A stretch of 64,000 nt of DNA from Limnohabitans radicicola (GTDB lineage: Bacteria; Pseudomonadota; Gammaproteobacteria; Burkholderiales; Burkholderiaceae_C): positions 136,883 to 200,882 of the forward strand of contig NZ_JACYFT010000004.1 of the NCBI RefSeq assembly GCF_014837235.1. The letters are read 5' to 3'. Positions 9,706-18,770 of this stretch are shown in pieces (the first letter of the stretch is position 1; the number at the start of each line of letters is the position of its first letter). The notes under the pieces were generated by a model that did not search any database, was not told where the DNA came from, and worked only from the letters and a program-made list of their open reading frames with translations. The position numbers and the translations under genes are program-made.

Positions 9706-10713
9706 ATGAACATTGTGATCCTTGACGATTATCAGGATGTGGTTCGCAAACTCGACTGCGCAGCCAAGCTCGAAGCCTTTCCCGCCAAGGTGTACACCAA
9801 CACGATCAAGGGCCTGGGCCAACTGTCTGTACGGCTCAAGGACGCTGACATCATCGTGCTGATCCGCGAGCGCACCGCACTGAACCGCGCACTGCTCGAA
9901 AAACTGCCACGCCTCAAACTGATCGCCCAAACGGGCCGTGCTGGCAGCCACATTGACCTGGCCGCTTGCACCGAACGCGGCATCGCAGTGGCCGAAGGGG
10001 TGGGCTCGCCCATTGCCCCGGCCGAACTGACCTGGGCCCTGATCATGGCCGCAGCCCGTCGCCTGCCCCAGTACATCGGCAACCTCAAGCACGGTGCCTG
10101 GCAGCAGTCGGGACTCAAGGCCGCCTCCATGCCCGCCAACTTTGGCCTGGGCGTGGTGCTGCGTGGCAAAACGCTGGGCATTTGGGGCTACGGCAAGATC
10201 GGTCAGCTGGTGGCCGGTTACGGCAAGGCCTTTGGCATGCAGGTGGTGGTCTGGGGCAGCGACGAGTCGCGTGTGCGCGCTGCACGCGATGGCTATGAGG
10301 CCGCCACCAGCCGCGAAGCGTTTTTTGAGCAATGCGATGTGCTGTCGGTGCACCTGCGCCTGAACGATGCCACGCAAGGGATCGTCACCGCCGACGACCT
10401 GGGCCGCATGAAGCCCACGGCACTCTTCGTGAACACTTCACGTGCCGAACTGGTCGAGCCCAACGCCCTGATTGGTGCGCTCAACCGCGGACGCCCCGGC
10501 CTAGCCGCCATCGACGTTTACGAGTCCGAACCGATCTTGCAAGGCTCGGCCTTGCTCAGGCTGGAAAACTGCATCTGCACACCGCACATCGGCTATGTTG
10601 AAAAAGACAGCTACGAGCTGTACTTTGGTGCGGCATTTGACAACGTGGTGAACTTCATCAAGGGCACGCCCACCAACATCGTCAACCCCGGCGCACTGCA
10701 GGTTCGCCGCTGA
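9706..10713 (+). CDS. D-2-hydroxyacid dehydrogenase family protein
   Basis: This 335-residue protein is an NAD-dependent D-isomer-specific 2-hydroxyacid dehydrogenase (PGDH/formate dehydrogenase-like fold). The Rossmann segment is LRGKTLGIWGYGKIGQLVAGYGKAFGM (152-178). The catalytic triad is visible as Arg246 (NTSRAELV), Glu275 (YESEP) and His294 (TPHIGY). The substrate is unknown; 3-phosphoglycerate or a 2-keto acid are family options. Its stop overlaps the start of the MFS gene by one base (TGATG), so the two are very likely cotranscribed. Confidence 0.9.
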   Translation: MNIVILDDYQDVVRKLDCAAKLEAFPAKVYTNTIKGLGQLSVRLKDADIIVLIRERTALNRALLEKLPRLKLIAQTGRAGSHIDLAACTERGIAVAEGVGSPIAPAELTWALIMAAARRLPQYIGNLKHGAWQQSGLKAASMPANFGLGVVLRGKTLGIWGYGKIGQLVAGYGKAFGMQVVVWGSDESRVRAARDGYEAATSREAFFEQCDVLSVHLRLNDATQGIVTADDLGRMKPTALFVNTSRAELVEPNALIGALNRGRPGLAAIDVYESEPILQGSALLRLENCICTPHIGYVEKDSYELYFGAAFDNVVNFIKGTPTNIVNPGALQVRR

Positions 10714-11906
10714 TGCAGCCCGCGCAGGCGTCCGATCCGCAACGCCTGCCCCGCGTGTTGTGGCCGATGATGTTCGGCAACGTGGTGATCGGCATGGGCG
10801 TGATGGTGGTGGCCGGCTTGCTCAACGACATCCACACCTCACTCGACGTATCGATCACCACCACTGGGCAACTGATTTCGGTGTCTGCATTCGTGGTGTG
10901 CCTCGGTGCTCCGCTGATTGCAGCCTCCGTGGGGCGCTGGGACCGTCGCCAATTGCTGGTCGGCAGCATGGTCTGGTACGCCGTCTTTCATGCGCTGGCG
11001 GCGCTGGCACCGGGTTTTTACAGCTTGCTGGGCTGGCGTGTGCTGGCCATGATGGCCGCTGCCGCCTACACCCCTCAGGCCGCCGCCTGCATCGGCATGC
11101 TGGTCCCTCCGGCACAAAGAGGTCGGGCCATCACCTTCGTTTTTCTGGGCTGGTCGGTGGCTTCGGTGCTGGGTTCGCCGCTGGGAGCCTGGATCGGTGG
11201 CACCTTTGGCTGGCGGTGGTCCATGGCACTGCTGGCGGTGCTGTCGGCGGTCTCGGCCCTGTGGCTGGCCGCGCGTTTACCGCGTGGCCTGACCCCTCCG
11301 GCCTTGTCGGCGGCCGCCTGGTGGCAGACCTTGTCTTCACCTGCGCTGATGCTGACACTCAGCATCACGGTCATGTCGGCGGCCGGGCAGTTTGTGCTGT
11401 TCAGCTACATGGCACCCTATGTCTTTCAACGCTTTCACACCACCCCCACCGAGTTCAGCCTGATGCTGCTGGCGTATGGGGGCTGTGGCTTTGTGGGCAA
11501 CGCCTTGCTGTCACGGCGCATCGATCTGATTGGCGCCGAGCGCGCCATGGCCATGGCCCTGAGCTCGATCGCCATCGGCATGGTCTTGGTCAGCCAGACG
11601 CAGTCCTTTGGCTGGATGGTGGCGGCCATCTTGCCCTGGGGCTTGGGGGTGTTTGCCTCCAACTCGGCACAGCAGGCCCGGCTGGTGGGCATTGCGCCTG
11701 CGCTGGCGTCCGCTTCGGTCGCCCTCAACACCTCGGCCATGTACCTGGGCCAGGCTTTGGGTGCCACCTTGGGCGGATGGTTGATCCTGCACCAGGGTTT
11801 GTCGGTTTTGCCGGGCGTGGGCAGTTTGGGCTTGGTGATGGCGCTGGCGATGAGCCTGTGGGCTTCACGCATGGCGCGTAAACACCCGGTCAAAACGCTG
11901 CACTGA
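10713..11906 (+). CDS. MFS transporter, arabinose-efflux-like
   Basis: This 397-residue membrane protein has about 12 predicted hydrophobic helices and belongs to the major facilitator superfamily of proton-coupled exporters. It shows SVGRWDRRQLLVGSMVWYAVFHALAALAPGFYSLLGWRVLAMMAAAAYTPQAAA, the helix 2-4 pattern of the AraJ/DHA1 group, and FLGWSVASVLGSPLGAWIGGTFGWRWSM, the helix 5 motif. The exported compound is unknown. Translation is coupled to the hydroxyacid dehydrogenase by a TGATG overlap, suggesting a related substrate or product. Confidence 0.87.
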   Translation: MQPAQASDPQRLPRVLWPMMFGNVVIGMGVMVVAGLLNDIHTSLDVSITTTGQLISVSAFVVCLGAPLIAASVGRWDRRQLLVGSMVWYAVFHALAALAPGFYSLLGWRVLAMMAAAAYTPQAAACIGMLVPPAQRGRAITFVFLGWSVASVLGSPLGAWIGGTFGWRWSMALLAVLSAVSALWLAARLPRGLTPPALSAAAWWQTLSSPALMLTLSITVMSAAGQFVLFSYMAPYVFQRFHTTPTEFSLMLLAYGGCGFVGNALLSRRIDLIGAERAMAMALSSIAIGMVLVSQTQSFGWMVAAILPWGLGVFASNSAQQARLVGIAPALASASVALNTSAMYLGQALGATLGGWLILHQGLSVLPGVGSLGLVMALAMSLWASRMARKHPVKTLH

Positions 11907-11929
11907 GGCGACCTCAAGTGGGGCCATAA

Positions 11930-11947
11930 TTGTCAGGTTACTGACAA
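11930..11947. promoter_or_regulatory. Inverted repeat upstream of the acyl-CoA catabolic genes
   Basis: TTGTCAG-GTTA-CTGACAA is a perfect 7-base inverted repeat with a 4-base spacer, 48 bases before the 3-hydroxyacyl-CoA dehydrogenase start. It has the form of an operator for a dimeric regulator (TetR- or Crp/Fnr-like). A Crp/Fnr-type regulator is encoded two genes downstream. The assignment is inference. Confidence 0.4.
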
Positions 11948-11994
11948 GTTACATTTGATCTTTCTCTGTTTACGATTTTCGTTTCCTCTTGAAC

Positions 11995-13515
11995 ATGACG
12001 CTTGCATTCAACAAAGTCGCCGTGATCGGCGCCGGGGCCATGGGCCGTGGCATTGCCCAGATCGCCACCCAGGCGGGCAGCCAGGTCTGGCTCTACGACG
12101 CCCAGCCCGAAGCCACCCGCAAAGCCCGCGAGGCTGTTTGCCAGCAATGGGACAAGCTGCTGGAAAAAGGCCGCCTCACCGCCGAAGCTGTGGCCGGACA
12201 CAAAGCCCGCCTGCTCGAAGCCACCAGCCTGCAAGACCTGGCCGGGTGTGAGCTCGTGGTCGAGGCCATTGTTGAAAAAATCGAGGTCAAGAAAGCCGTT
12301 TTCACCGACCTGGAAAAAGTCCTGGCCCCCAGCGCGGTGCTGGTGACCAACACCTCCTCGCTGTCGGTCACCGCCATTGCCGCCGCCCTGCAGCGTCCGG
12401 CCAATTTTGCGGGCTACCACTTCTTCAACCCCGTGCCGCTCATGAAGGTGGTCGAGGTCATTGCGGGTCTCAAGACCGACCCGGCCGTGTGCCAGCGCCT
12501 GACCGACTACGCCCGCCAGATGGGCCTCACGCCCGTCAACGCACAAGACACGCCCGGCTTCATCGTCAACCATGCAGGCCGGGGTTACGGCACGGAAGCG
12601 CTGCGCATCGTGAGCGAGGGCATTGCCGATTTCGCCACCATCGACCGCATCCTGCGCGACCAGATGGGCTTCAAGCTCGGCCCCTTCGAGTTGTTTGACC
12701 TGACGGCACTGGACGTCTCGCACCATGTGATCGAGTCGATCTACCACCAGTACTACGAAGAGCCCCGCTACCGCCCCAACGTGATCACGGCGCAGCGCCT
12801 GGCTGCGGGCGTGGTGGGCAAGAAGGTGGGCGACGGCTTTTACAAATACGAAGGCGGCGTGGCCCAGGTGCCCGCCGAACCTGCCGTGCCTGTGGTGGAC
12901 AACATGCCGCCGGTGTGGGTGTCGACCCGCGCCGCGCGCCGCTCCGAATTGCTGCAGTTGCTCAAGGACCTGGGCGCCAAGATCGAGACCGGTCAATCGC
13001 CCTCACCGGAGGCACTGACCATCGTCGCGCCTCTGGGCTTTGACGTGACCACCGTGGCGGTGGTCGAGCGGCTGGACCCGGCCCGCACCGTGGGCATCGA
13101 CATGCTGATCGATGACGGTGCCACCAAGCGCCGCGTGCTGGCCACCAACCCGGCCACCCGCAAGGACATGCGCGATGCCGCACACGCCCTGTTCGCCCGC
13201 GACGGCAAGGCCGTGTCGGTGATCAAGGACAGCGGCGGCTTCGTCACCCAGCGCGTGGTGGCCACCATCGTGAACATCGCCTCCGACATCTGCCAGCAGC
13301 GCATCTGTACCCCCGAAGACCTGGAAACCGCTGTGACTCTGGGCCTGGCCTACCCCATGGGCCCACTGGCCATGGGCAACCGTTTTGGCCCAGACAGCAT
13401 CCTCGAGGTGCTGTTCAACATGCAGACCGTCTACGGTGACCCCCGCTATCGCCCCAGCCCCTGGCTGCGCCGCCGTGGGGCCATTGGCCTGTCCTTGCTG
13501 CACACCGAAGACTGA
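11995..13515 (+). CDS. 3-hydroxyacyl-CoA dehydrogenase (PaaH-type, two-domain)
   Basis: This enzyme oxidises (S)-3-hydroxyacyl-CoA with NAD+. The 506-residue protein starts with the Rossmann motif KVAVIGAGAMGRGIAQIA and includes NTSSLSVTAIAAAL and GYHFFNPVPLMKVVEVI, the family signatures. A second 3HCDH C-terminal domain (about 400-506, ending near FNMQTVYGDPRYRPSPWL) is present, as in the longer PaaH/PaaC type used in phenylacetate or dicarboxylate degradation. An in-frame TTG at 11989 is an alternative start; neither site has a strong Shine-Dalgarno. It heads a run of catabolic genes, with enoyl-CoA hydratase 5 bases after its stop. Confidence 0.92.
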   Translation: MTLAFNKVAVIGAGAMGRGIAQIATQAGSQVWLYDAQPEATRKAREAVCQQWDKLLEKGRLTAEAVAGHKARLLEATSLQDLAGCELVVEAIVEKIEVKKAVFTDLEKVLAPSAVLVTNTSSLSVTAIAAALQRPANFAGYHFFNPVPLMKVVEVIAGLKTDPAVCQRLTDYARQMGLTPVNAQDTPGFIVNHAGRGYGTEALRIVSEGIADFATIDRILRDQMGFKLGPFELFDLTALDVSHHVIESIYHQYYEEPRYRPNVITAQRLAAGVVGKKVGDGFYKYEGGVAQVPAEPAVPVVDNMPPVWVSTRAARRSELLQLLKDLGAKIETGQSPSPEALTIVAPLGFDVTTVAVVERLDPARTVGIDMLIDDGATKRRVLATNPATRKDMRDAAHALFARDGKAVSVIKDSGGFVTQRVVATIVNIASDICQQRICTPEDLETAVTLGLAYPMGPLAMGNRFGPDSILEVLFNMQTVYGDPRYRPSPWLRRRGAIGLSLLHTED

Positions 13516-13520
13516 AAGCC

Positions 13521-14300
13521 ATGACCGCTCAACTGCTCAGCACCAGCGAGGGTCAAACCCTGATCCTGACCCTCAGCAACCCCGAGTTCCGCAACGCGCT
13601 GGGGCCGGAGATGTACGCCGCGGGCGTCGAAGCCCTGAGCGTGGCCGAGAACAACCGCGAAGTGCGCAGCGTCATCATCACCGGTGACAACGGCCTCTTC
13701 AGTGCCGGGGGCAACCTGCAGCGTCTGCAAAACAACCGCCAGCTGCCGCCCGAGCACCAAGCGCAAAGCATCGAAGGCCTGCACAGCTGGATCGAGGCGA
13801 TCCGCACCTTTCCCAAGCCCGTGATCGCGGCCGTCGAAGGCCCGGCCGCAGGCGCAGGCTTTTCGCTGGCCCTGGCCTGCGACCTGATCGTGGCGGCCCG
13901 CAACAGCGTGTTTGTGATGGCCTACAGCAGCATTGCCCTGTCGCCCGACGGTGGTGGCAGCTGGAGCCTGTCGCGCGTGATGCCGCGCCAACTGGCCACC
14001 GAGCTGCTCATGGGCGGCGAGCGCATCGGCGCCGAACGGCTGCACGCTCTGGGCGTGGTCAACCGCCTGACCGAACCGGGCCAGGCGCTCGGCGCAGCGG
14101 TGGCCTGGGCCGAACAACTCAACGCCCGCGCACCCAACGCGCTGGCCAGCGTCAAGGAATTGTTGTCGGAAGCCGACGGCAGCAGTCTCAACGCACAATT
14201 GGCCCGCGAGCGCGACCATTTTGTGAAAAACCTCCACCACGCCAATGCCGGCATCGGCATCGGCGCCTTCCTGAACAAGCAAACCCCGCGGTACGAATAA
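13521..14300 (+). CDS. Enoyl-CoA hydratase/isomerase family protein
   Basis: This 259-residue crotonase-fold protein hydrates or isomerises enoyl-CoA thioesters. It has the oxyanion-hole segments FSAGGNLQRL and AVEGPAAGAGFSLALACDLIVAA. In the second catalytic region it reads IALSPDGGGSWSLSRVM, with Asp where many hydratases have Glu; this is common in isomerase-like or PaaG-like members. The gene is 5 bases from the 3-hydroxyacyl-CoA dehydrogenase, so the two are cotranscribed and probably act in sequence in a beta-oxidation-type pathway. The exact substrate is unknown. Confidence 0.88.
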   Translation: MTAQLLSTSEGQTLILTLSNPEFRNALGPEMYAAGVEALSVAENNREVRSVIITGDNGLFSAGGNLQRLQNNRQLPPEHQAQSIEGLHSWIEAIRTFPKPVIAAVEGPAAGAGFSLALACDLIVAARNSVFVMAYSSIALSPDGGGSWSLSRVMPRQLATELLMGGERIGAERLHALGVVNRLTEPGQALGAAVAWAEQLNARAPNALASVKELLSEADGSSLNAQLARERDHFVKNLHHANAGIGIGAFLNKQTPRYE

Positions 14301-14357
14301 GCCGCCTGGTCCCCCAGGCGACAAAAATCGGATCACCAGTCACTCAAAAGACAGACC

Positions 14358-15077
14358 ATGGACGAACCCATTCTGACAATGGAAGAAAGAGAAGCGATCA
14401 ACAACGGTCGCTGGTTTTCAACCCTTTCACCATCGCTTCGGCACGACATTCTTCGATGCGCTTACGTCAAACGCTACAAAGACGGCGACATGCTTGCTGC
14501 ACGGGGCGATCCACCCGAGCAGTGGATCGCCTGTGCCAAGGGCGCGGTGAGGGTCAGCTCGACCTCGGTGTCGGGCAAGCAGATCACGCTGACCTATGTG
14601 GAGCCGGGCATCTGGTTTGGCGACGTGTCGATCTTCGACGGGGACCGGCGCACGCACGACTGCTATGCGCACGGCGACACCACCACGCTGAACGTGGCCA
14701 AGGCCGACTTCAAGAAGATCCTGTCGCAGCACGTCGAATTTTCCGAAGCCATGCTGCGGCTGCATGCACGACGCATTCGTCAACTCTACGGTCTGGTGGA
14801 AGACCTCAACACCCTGCCATTGCGTTCGCGCCTGGCCAAACAGCTCAACCACTTGCTGCGCAGCTATGGCACGCCCAGCCTGTCGGACGCCAAAGCCATC
14901 CGCATCAGCTTGCAGCTGGCGCAGGAAGAATTGGCCCAACTTCTGGGGGCATCACGTCAGCGCGTGAACCAGGAGCTCAAGCAAATGGAGCGCGAGCTGA
15001 TCATCCGCATCGAACCGGGTGGTCTGGTCGTGCTCGATCGCGAGGGTTTGCTGAGCATCGTCAACGCGGACCACTGA
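14358..15077 (+). CDS. Crp/Fnr family transcriptional regulator
   Basis: This 239-residue regulator has an N-terminal cyclic-nucleotide-binding-like beta barrel (about residues 20-135, with YKDGDMLAARGD and GIWFGDVSIFDG). The C-terminal winged helix has recognition segment AQEELAQLLGASRQRVNQELKQM (about 188-210). No cysteine cluster for an Fnr-type iron-sulfur centre is seen at the N-terminus, so ligand or redox sensing is undefined. It sits between the hydratase and the phosphotransferase genes in the same direction, suggesting local control of this catabolic island. Confidence 0.88.
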   Translation: MDEPILTMEEREAINNGRWFSTLSPSLRHDILRCAYVKRYKDGDMLAARGDPPEQWIACAKGAVRVSSTSVSGKQITLTYVEPGIWFGDVSIFDGDRRTHDCYAHGDTTTLNVAKADFKKILSQHVEFSEAMLRLHARRIRQLYGLVEDLNTLPLRSRLAKQLNHLLRSYGTPSLSDAKAIRISLQLAQEELAQLLGASRQRVNQELKQMERELIIRIEPGGLVVLDREGLLSIVNADH

Positions 15078-15128
15078 CGGCCCGGATTTCCCATCATTTC
15101 AGCGCGCCCGCCGCGCCACAGGTGCCCC

Positions 15129-16214
15129 ATGAGTGCTTTTGATCATTTCGTGGGGACCCGCCCCGTCTCGGGCGCCCACGCGTTCGATGTCCCCGCCTTG
15201 GAGGCCTGGCTGAGCACGCGCTTGCCAGGCTTTGCAGGCCCTTTGAGCGTCGAGATGTTCAAGGGTGGCCAGTCCAATCCCACCTACAAACTCATCACAC
15301 CCACACGCCAATACGTGATGCGCGCCAAGCCCGGCCCAGTGGCCAAGCTGCTGCCCTCGGCGCACGCCATCGAGCGCGAATTCGCGGTCATGAAGGGGCT
15401 GCACGGCACCGGCGTGCCTGTGGCCGAAATGCATGTGCTGTGCGACGATGAATCGGTCATTGGCCGCGCCTTCTACGTCATGGAGTTCGTGCAAGGCCGT
15501 GTGCTCTGGGACCAGTCCCTGCCGGGCATGACCCCTGCCGAGCGCGGCGCGATCTACGACGAGATGAACCGTGTGATGGCTGCGCTGCACAAAGTTGATT
15601 TTGCCAAGCAAGGCCTGGCCAATTACGGCAAACCGGGCAACTACATCGAGCGCCAAATTGGCCGCTGGAGCAAGCAGTACGTGGCCTCCATCACCCAACC
15701 CATCCCCGAGATGGACAAGCTGATGGCATGGCTGCCCCAAAACATCCCCGACAGCGCGAAAAGCGAAAGCCTGGTCAGCATCGTGCACGGTGACTACCGC
15801 CTGGACAACCTGATGTTTCACCCCACCGAGCCGCGTGTGCTGGCGGTGCTGGACTGGGAGCTGTCCACGCTGGGTCACCCGCTGGCCGACTTCAGCTACC
15901 ACTGCATGGCCTGGCACATCACCCCGGGCACATTCCGTGGCATTGGCGGCCTGGACTTCGCCGCCTTGGGCATCCCGTCCGAGGCCGAGTACATCCGCCG
16001 CTATTGCGAGCGCACCGGGTTCACCACCCCCGAAGCGCTGGCCAAGGACTGGAACTTCTACCTGGCCTACAACATGTTCCGCATCGCCGCGATCTTGCAA
16101 GGCATTGCCAAGCGCGTGGAGGACGGCACCGCATCGAGCGACCAAGCCAAAGCTTCCGGCGCAGGCGCGCGCCCCATGGCCGAGCTGGCCTGGCAATTTG
16201 CTTGCAAATTCTGA
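15129..16214 (+). CDS. APH-type phosphotransferase (ACAD10/11 kinase-domain-like)
   Basis: This 361-residue protein has an aminoglycoside-phosphotransferase/choline-kinase fold. [12 protein letters not shown] and [24 protein letters not shown] form the nucleotide-binding lobe. [15 protein letters not shown] is the catalytic Brenner motif, and [17 protein letters not shown] supplies the metal-binding Asp. This variant is the kinase domain seen fused to an acyl-CoA dehydrogenase in animal ACAD10/11 and as LvaA in levulinate degradation, where it phosphorylates the 4-hydroxyl of 4-hydroxyacyl-CoA. The next gene is an acyl-CoA dehydrogenase, as that model predicts. A role in antibiotic resistance is unlikely. 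Confidence 0.88.
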   Translation: MSAFDHFVGTRPVSGAHAFDVPALEAWLSTRLPGFAGPLSVEMFKGGQSNPTYKLITPTRQYVMRAKPGPVAKLLPSAHAIEREFAVMKGLHGTGVPVAEMHVLCDDESVIGRAFYVMEFVQGRVLWDQSLPGMTPAERGAIYDEMNRVMAALHKVDFAKQGLANYGKPGNYIERQIGRWSKQYVASITQPIPEMDKLMAWLPQNIPDSAKSESLVSIVHGDYRLDNLMFHPTEPRVLAVLDWELSTLGHPLADFSYHCMAWHITPGTFRGIGGLDFAALGIPSEAEYIRRYCERTGFTTPEALAKDWNFYLAYNMFRIAAILQGIAKRVEDGTASSDQAKASGAGARPMAELAWQFACKF

Positions 16215-16245
16215 TTTTTCACCCCTGACCCACAAGGAGACCCCC

Positions 16246-17505
16246 ATGGATTTTGAATACACCCCCAAGGTCAAGGAGATGCAAGCGCGCTTGCTGGCCT
16301 TCATGGACGAGCACATCTACCCGAACGAGCAGCGCTTTTTCGATGAAATTGCCGAAAACCGCGCCAAAGGCAACGCCTGGGTGCCCACCAAGATCGTCGA
16401 GGAACTCAAGCCTCTGGCCCGCAAAGCAGGCCTGTGGAATTTGTTTTTGCCCAAGTCGCCACGCGCGCCCCAAGGCCTGTCGAACCTCGAATACGCTCCC
16501 CTGTGCGAGATCATGGGCCGCGTGCCTTTTGCAGCCGAAATCTTCAACTGCTCGGCCCCCGACACCGGCAACATGGAAACGCTGGAGCGCTATGCCAGCG
16601 AAGCCATCAAGGACCAGTGGATGGAGCCTCTGCTCAAGGGAGAGATCCGTTCAGCTTTCCTGATGACCGAGCCCGATGTGGCCTCGTCAGATGCCACCAA
16701 CATCGAATGCGAGATCCGCCGCGACGGCGACGAGTACGTGATCAACGGCCGCAAATGGTGGTCATCCGGCGCGGGCGACCCACGCTGCGCGGTCTACATC
16801 GTGATGGGGAAAACCAACCCCGATGCACCGCGCCATTCACAGCAATCCATGATCGTCGTGCCCGCCAACACCCCCGGCATCACTGTGGTGCGTGCCCTGT
16901 CGGTGTTCGGCTACGACGACGCCCCACACGGCCACATGGAAGTGGTGCTCAAAAACGTGCGTGTACCCGCCAGCAACCTGCTGCTGGGCGAGGGCCGTGG
17001 TTTCGAAATCGCCCAAGGCCGCTTGGGCCCTGGCCGCATCCACCACTGCATGCGCACCATTGGTTGCGCCGAGCGTGCGCTCGAACTCATGTGCAAGCGC
17101 CTCAACAGCCGCGTGGCCTTTGGCCGTGAAGTAGCGCGTCAGACTGTGTGGCAGGAGCGCATCGCCGAGTCGCGCTGCATGATCGAGCAGGCTCGACTGT
17201 TGACGCTCAAAGCCGCGCACATGATGGACACCGTGGGCAACAAGGTCGCTAAGGCCGAAATCGCCATGATCAAGATCGTGGCCCCACAGATGGCCTGCCA
17301 GATCATCGACTGGGCGATCCAGGCCCACGGCGGTGGCGGCGTGTCGCAAGACTTCCCGCTGGCCTATGCCTACGCCCACCAGCGCACACTGCGCCTGGCC
17401 GATGGCCCAGACGAAGTGCACCGCAACTCGTTGGCCAAGCTGGAGCTGGCCAAACACCTGGCCATGCCCGGTGAAGTAGACATGCCCATCACCCGCGGCA
17501 GCTGA
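16246..17505 (+). CDS. Acyl-CoA dehydrogenase family protein (ACAD11-like)
   Basis: This 419-residue flavoenzyme of normal ACAD length has [16 protein letters not shown] (FAD/substrate-binding region). It continues with [70 protein letters not shown]. The [11 protein letters not shown] and DGPDEVH forms are typical of the ACAD10/11 branch. The start follows AAGGAGACCCCC. It lies 31 bases after the phosphotransferase. Together they could convert 4-hydroxyacyl-CoA through a phosphorylated intermediate to an enoyl-CoA for the hydratase and dehydrogenase upstream. The pathway is inferred from known pairs, not proven here. Confidence 0.92.
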   Translation: MDFEYTPKVKEMQARLLAFMDEHIYPNEQRFFDEIAENRAKGNAWVPTKIVEELKPLARKAGLWNLFLPKSPRAPQGLSNLEYAPLCEIMGRVPFAAEIFNCSAPDTGNMETLERYASEAIKDQWMEPLLKGEIRSAFLMTEPDVASSDATNIECEIRRDGDEYVINGRKWWSSGAGDPRCAVYIVMGKTNPDAPRHSQQSMIVVPANTPGITVVRALSVFGYDDAPHGHMEVVLKNVRVPASNLLLGEGRGFEIAQGRLGPGRIHHCMRTIGCAERALELMCKRLNSRVAFGREVARQTVWQERIAESRCMIEQARLLTLKAAHMMDTVGNKVAKAEIAMIKIVAPQMACQIIDWAIQAHGGGGVSQDFPLAYAYAHQRTLRLADGPDEVHRNSLAKLELAKHLAMPGEVDMPITRGS

Positions 17506-17522
17506 TCACACCTGCCCCCTGC

Positions 17523-17564
17523 AAAACGGCCTGCTCCACCCCGGTGTGGCAGGCCGTTTTTTTG
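17523..17564 (+). terminator. Rho-independent terminator after the acyl-CoA dehydrogenase
   Basis: The stem AAACGGCCTGC / GCAGGCCGTTT encloses a 14-base loop and is followed by a T7 tract. It closes the catabolic gene run. Confidence 0.85.
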
Positions 17565-17600
17565 CGATGATGCGAAGCTCTTTTCTTGAAGGATTAGCCA

Positions 17601-18293
17601 ATGATCGATCTCTACACTTGGCCCACGCCCAACGGCCACAAAATCCACATCATGCTGGAAGAGTGCAAGCTGCCCTACCGGGTGCATGCCGTCAACATCG
17701 GCACGGGCGACCAGTTCCAGCCGGAGTTCCTCCAAATCAGCCCCAACAACAAGATCCCGGCCCTGGTGGATTCGGACGGCCCAGATGGCAAACCGATTTC
17801 GATTTTCGAGTCGGGTGCGATGCTGATTTACCTAGCGGCCAAGACCGGCAAGTTCATGCCCAAAAGCGACCGCGCCAAGTATGAGGTGCTGCAATGGCTG
17901 ATGTTCCAGATGGGCGGCGTGGGCCCGATGCTTGGCCAGGCGCACCACTTTCGCATCTATGCGCCCGAAAAAATCGAATACGGCATCAACCGTTACACCA
18001 ACGAGGCCAAGCGCCTGTATGGCGTGATGGACAAGCAGCTGCAAAGCCATCCCTGGATCGCGGGCAAGAGCTACTCCATTGCCGACATGGCCATCTTTCC
18101 CTGGCTGCGCAGCTGGCAAAACCAGGGCATTGACTGGGCCGATTACCCGCACCTCAAGGCCTGGTTTGACCGCATCAGCGAGCGCAAAGCGGTGCAAAAA
18201 GCCGTGCAAGTGCTGGCCGGTGCGCGCAAGCCACTGCTCGACGACCAGGCCAAACAAACCCTGTTTGGTGCCACACAATACGAAAAACGTTAA
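17601..18293 (+). CDS. Glutathione S-transferase family protein (YfcG/Nu-class-like)
   Basis: This 230-residue protein has an N-terminal thioredoxin-fold domain (MIDLYTWPTPNGHKIHIMLEECKLPYRV...NNKIPALVD...IFESGAMLIYLA). The all-helical C-terminal domain carries SIADMAIFPWL. The TWPTPNGxK start and ISIFESGAMLIYL match the YfcG/YghU type, which has disulfide-bond oxidoreductase activity with glutathione and no N-terminal catalytic cysteine. The function is probably a cytoplasmic glutathione-dependent reductase or detoxification. It stands alone after a terminator, with AAGGATTAGCC before the ATG, and two tRNA genes follow. Confidence 0.9.
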   Translation: MIDLYTWPTPNGHKIHIMLEECKLPYRVHAVNIGTGDQFQPEFLQISPNNKIPALVDSDGPDGKPISIFESGAMLIYLAAKTGKFMPKSDRAKYEVLQWLMFQMGGVGPMLGQAHHFRIYAPEKIEYGINRYTNEAKRLYGVMDKQLQSHPWIAGKSYSIADMAIFPWLRSWQNQGIDWADYPHLKAWFDRISERKAVQKAVQVLAGARKPLLDDQAKQTLFGATQYEKR

Positions 18294-18338
18294 GCCTGCG
18301 CCGGAAAACCCCGATTACGCGGTTAGAATACGTGCAGT

Positions 18339-18415
18339 CGGAGCGTAGCGCAGCCTGGTAGCGCATCTGCTTTGGGAGCAGAGGGTCGCGAGTTCGAATC
18401 CCGCCGCTCCGACCA
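18339..18415 (+). tRNA. tRNA-Pro (anticodon TGG)
   Basis: A 77-base cloverleaf with acceptor CGGAGCG/CGCTCCG, anticodon loop TTTGGGA (anticodon TGG at 18373-18375), T-arm GAGTTCGAATCCC and encoded CCA. Confidence 0.95.
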
Positions 18416-18445
18416 TTCTTCAAGACCCGCGAGGGCACTCAGCAT

Positions 18446-18475
18446 CAAAGGCCCGTCTGGGCCTTTTTTGTTTTT
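18446..18475 (+). terminator. Terminator between tRNA-Pro and tRNA-Arg
   Basis: AAAGGCCC-GTCT-GGGCCTTTTTTG: an 8-base stem with a 4-base loop and a T-rich tail. Confidence 0.75.
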
Positions 18476-18484
18476 GCATCTCAT

Positions 18485-18561
18485 CTGCCCGTAGCTCAGT
18501 TGGATAGAGCAACAGCCTTCTAAGCTGTGGGTCACAGGTTCGATTCCTGTCGGGCAGGCCA
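18485..18561 (+). tRNA. tRNA-Arg (anticodon TCT)
   Basis: A 77-base cloverleaf with acceptor CTGCCCG/CGGGCAG, anticodon loop CTTCTAA (TCT at 18519-18521), T-loop GGTTCGATTCC and encoded CCA. Confidence 0.93.
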
Positions 18562-18770
18562 CCCCCTCCACCATGCATCGCCATCGCTGCAACATGCTCT
18601 TTTTTGCATGAGGCTCGCCAATGCTCGGGTATGTCCTGAGTTTTCATGGCGCCATTCATGCAACATAATGCATCAAAGACTTGGCAATGTCCGCTATGCT
18701 CCCATCAGAGCAACCGCTTGTTTGCATGGCGGTGTTCAACGTCTGAATGCATTCTCAGGAGACAAACCAC

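Noticed and set aside
15129..16214. Aminoglycoside resistance phosphotransferase
   Set aside because: The fold is shared, but the sequence subtype and the adjoining acyl-CoA dehydrogenase indicate the ACAD10/11-like metabolic kinase.
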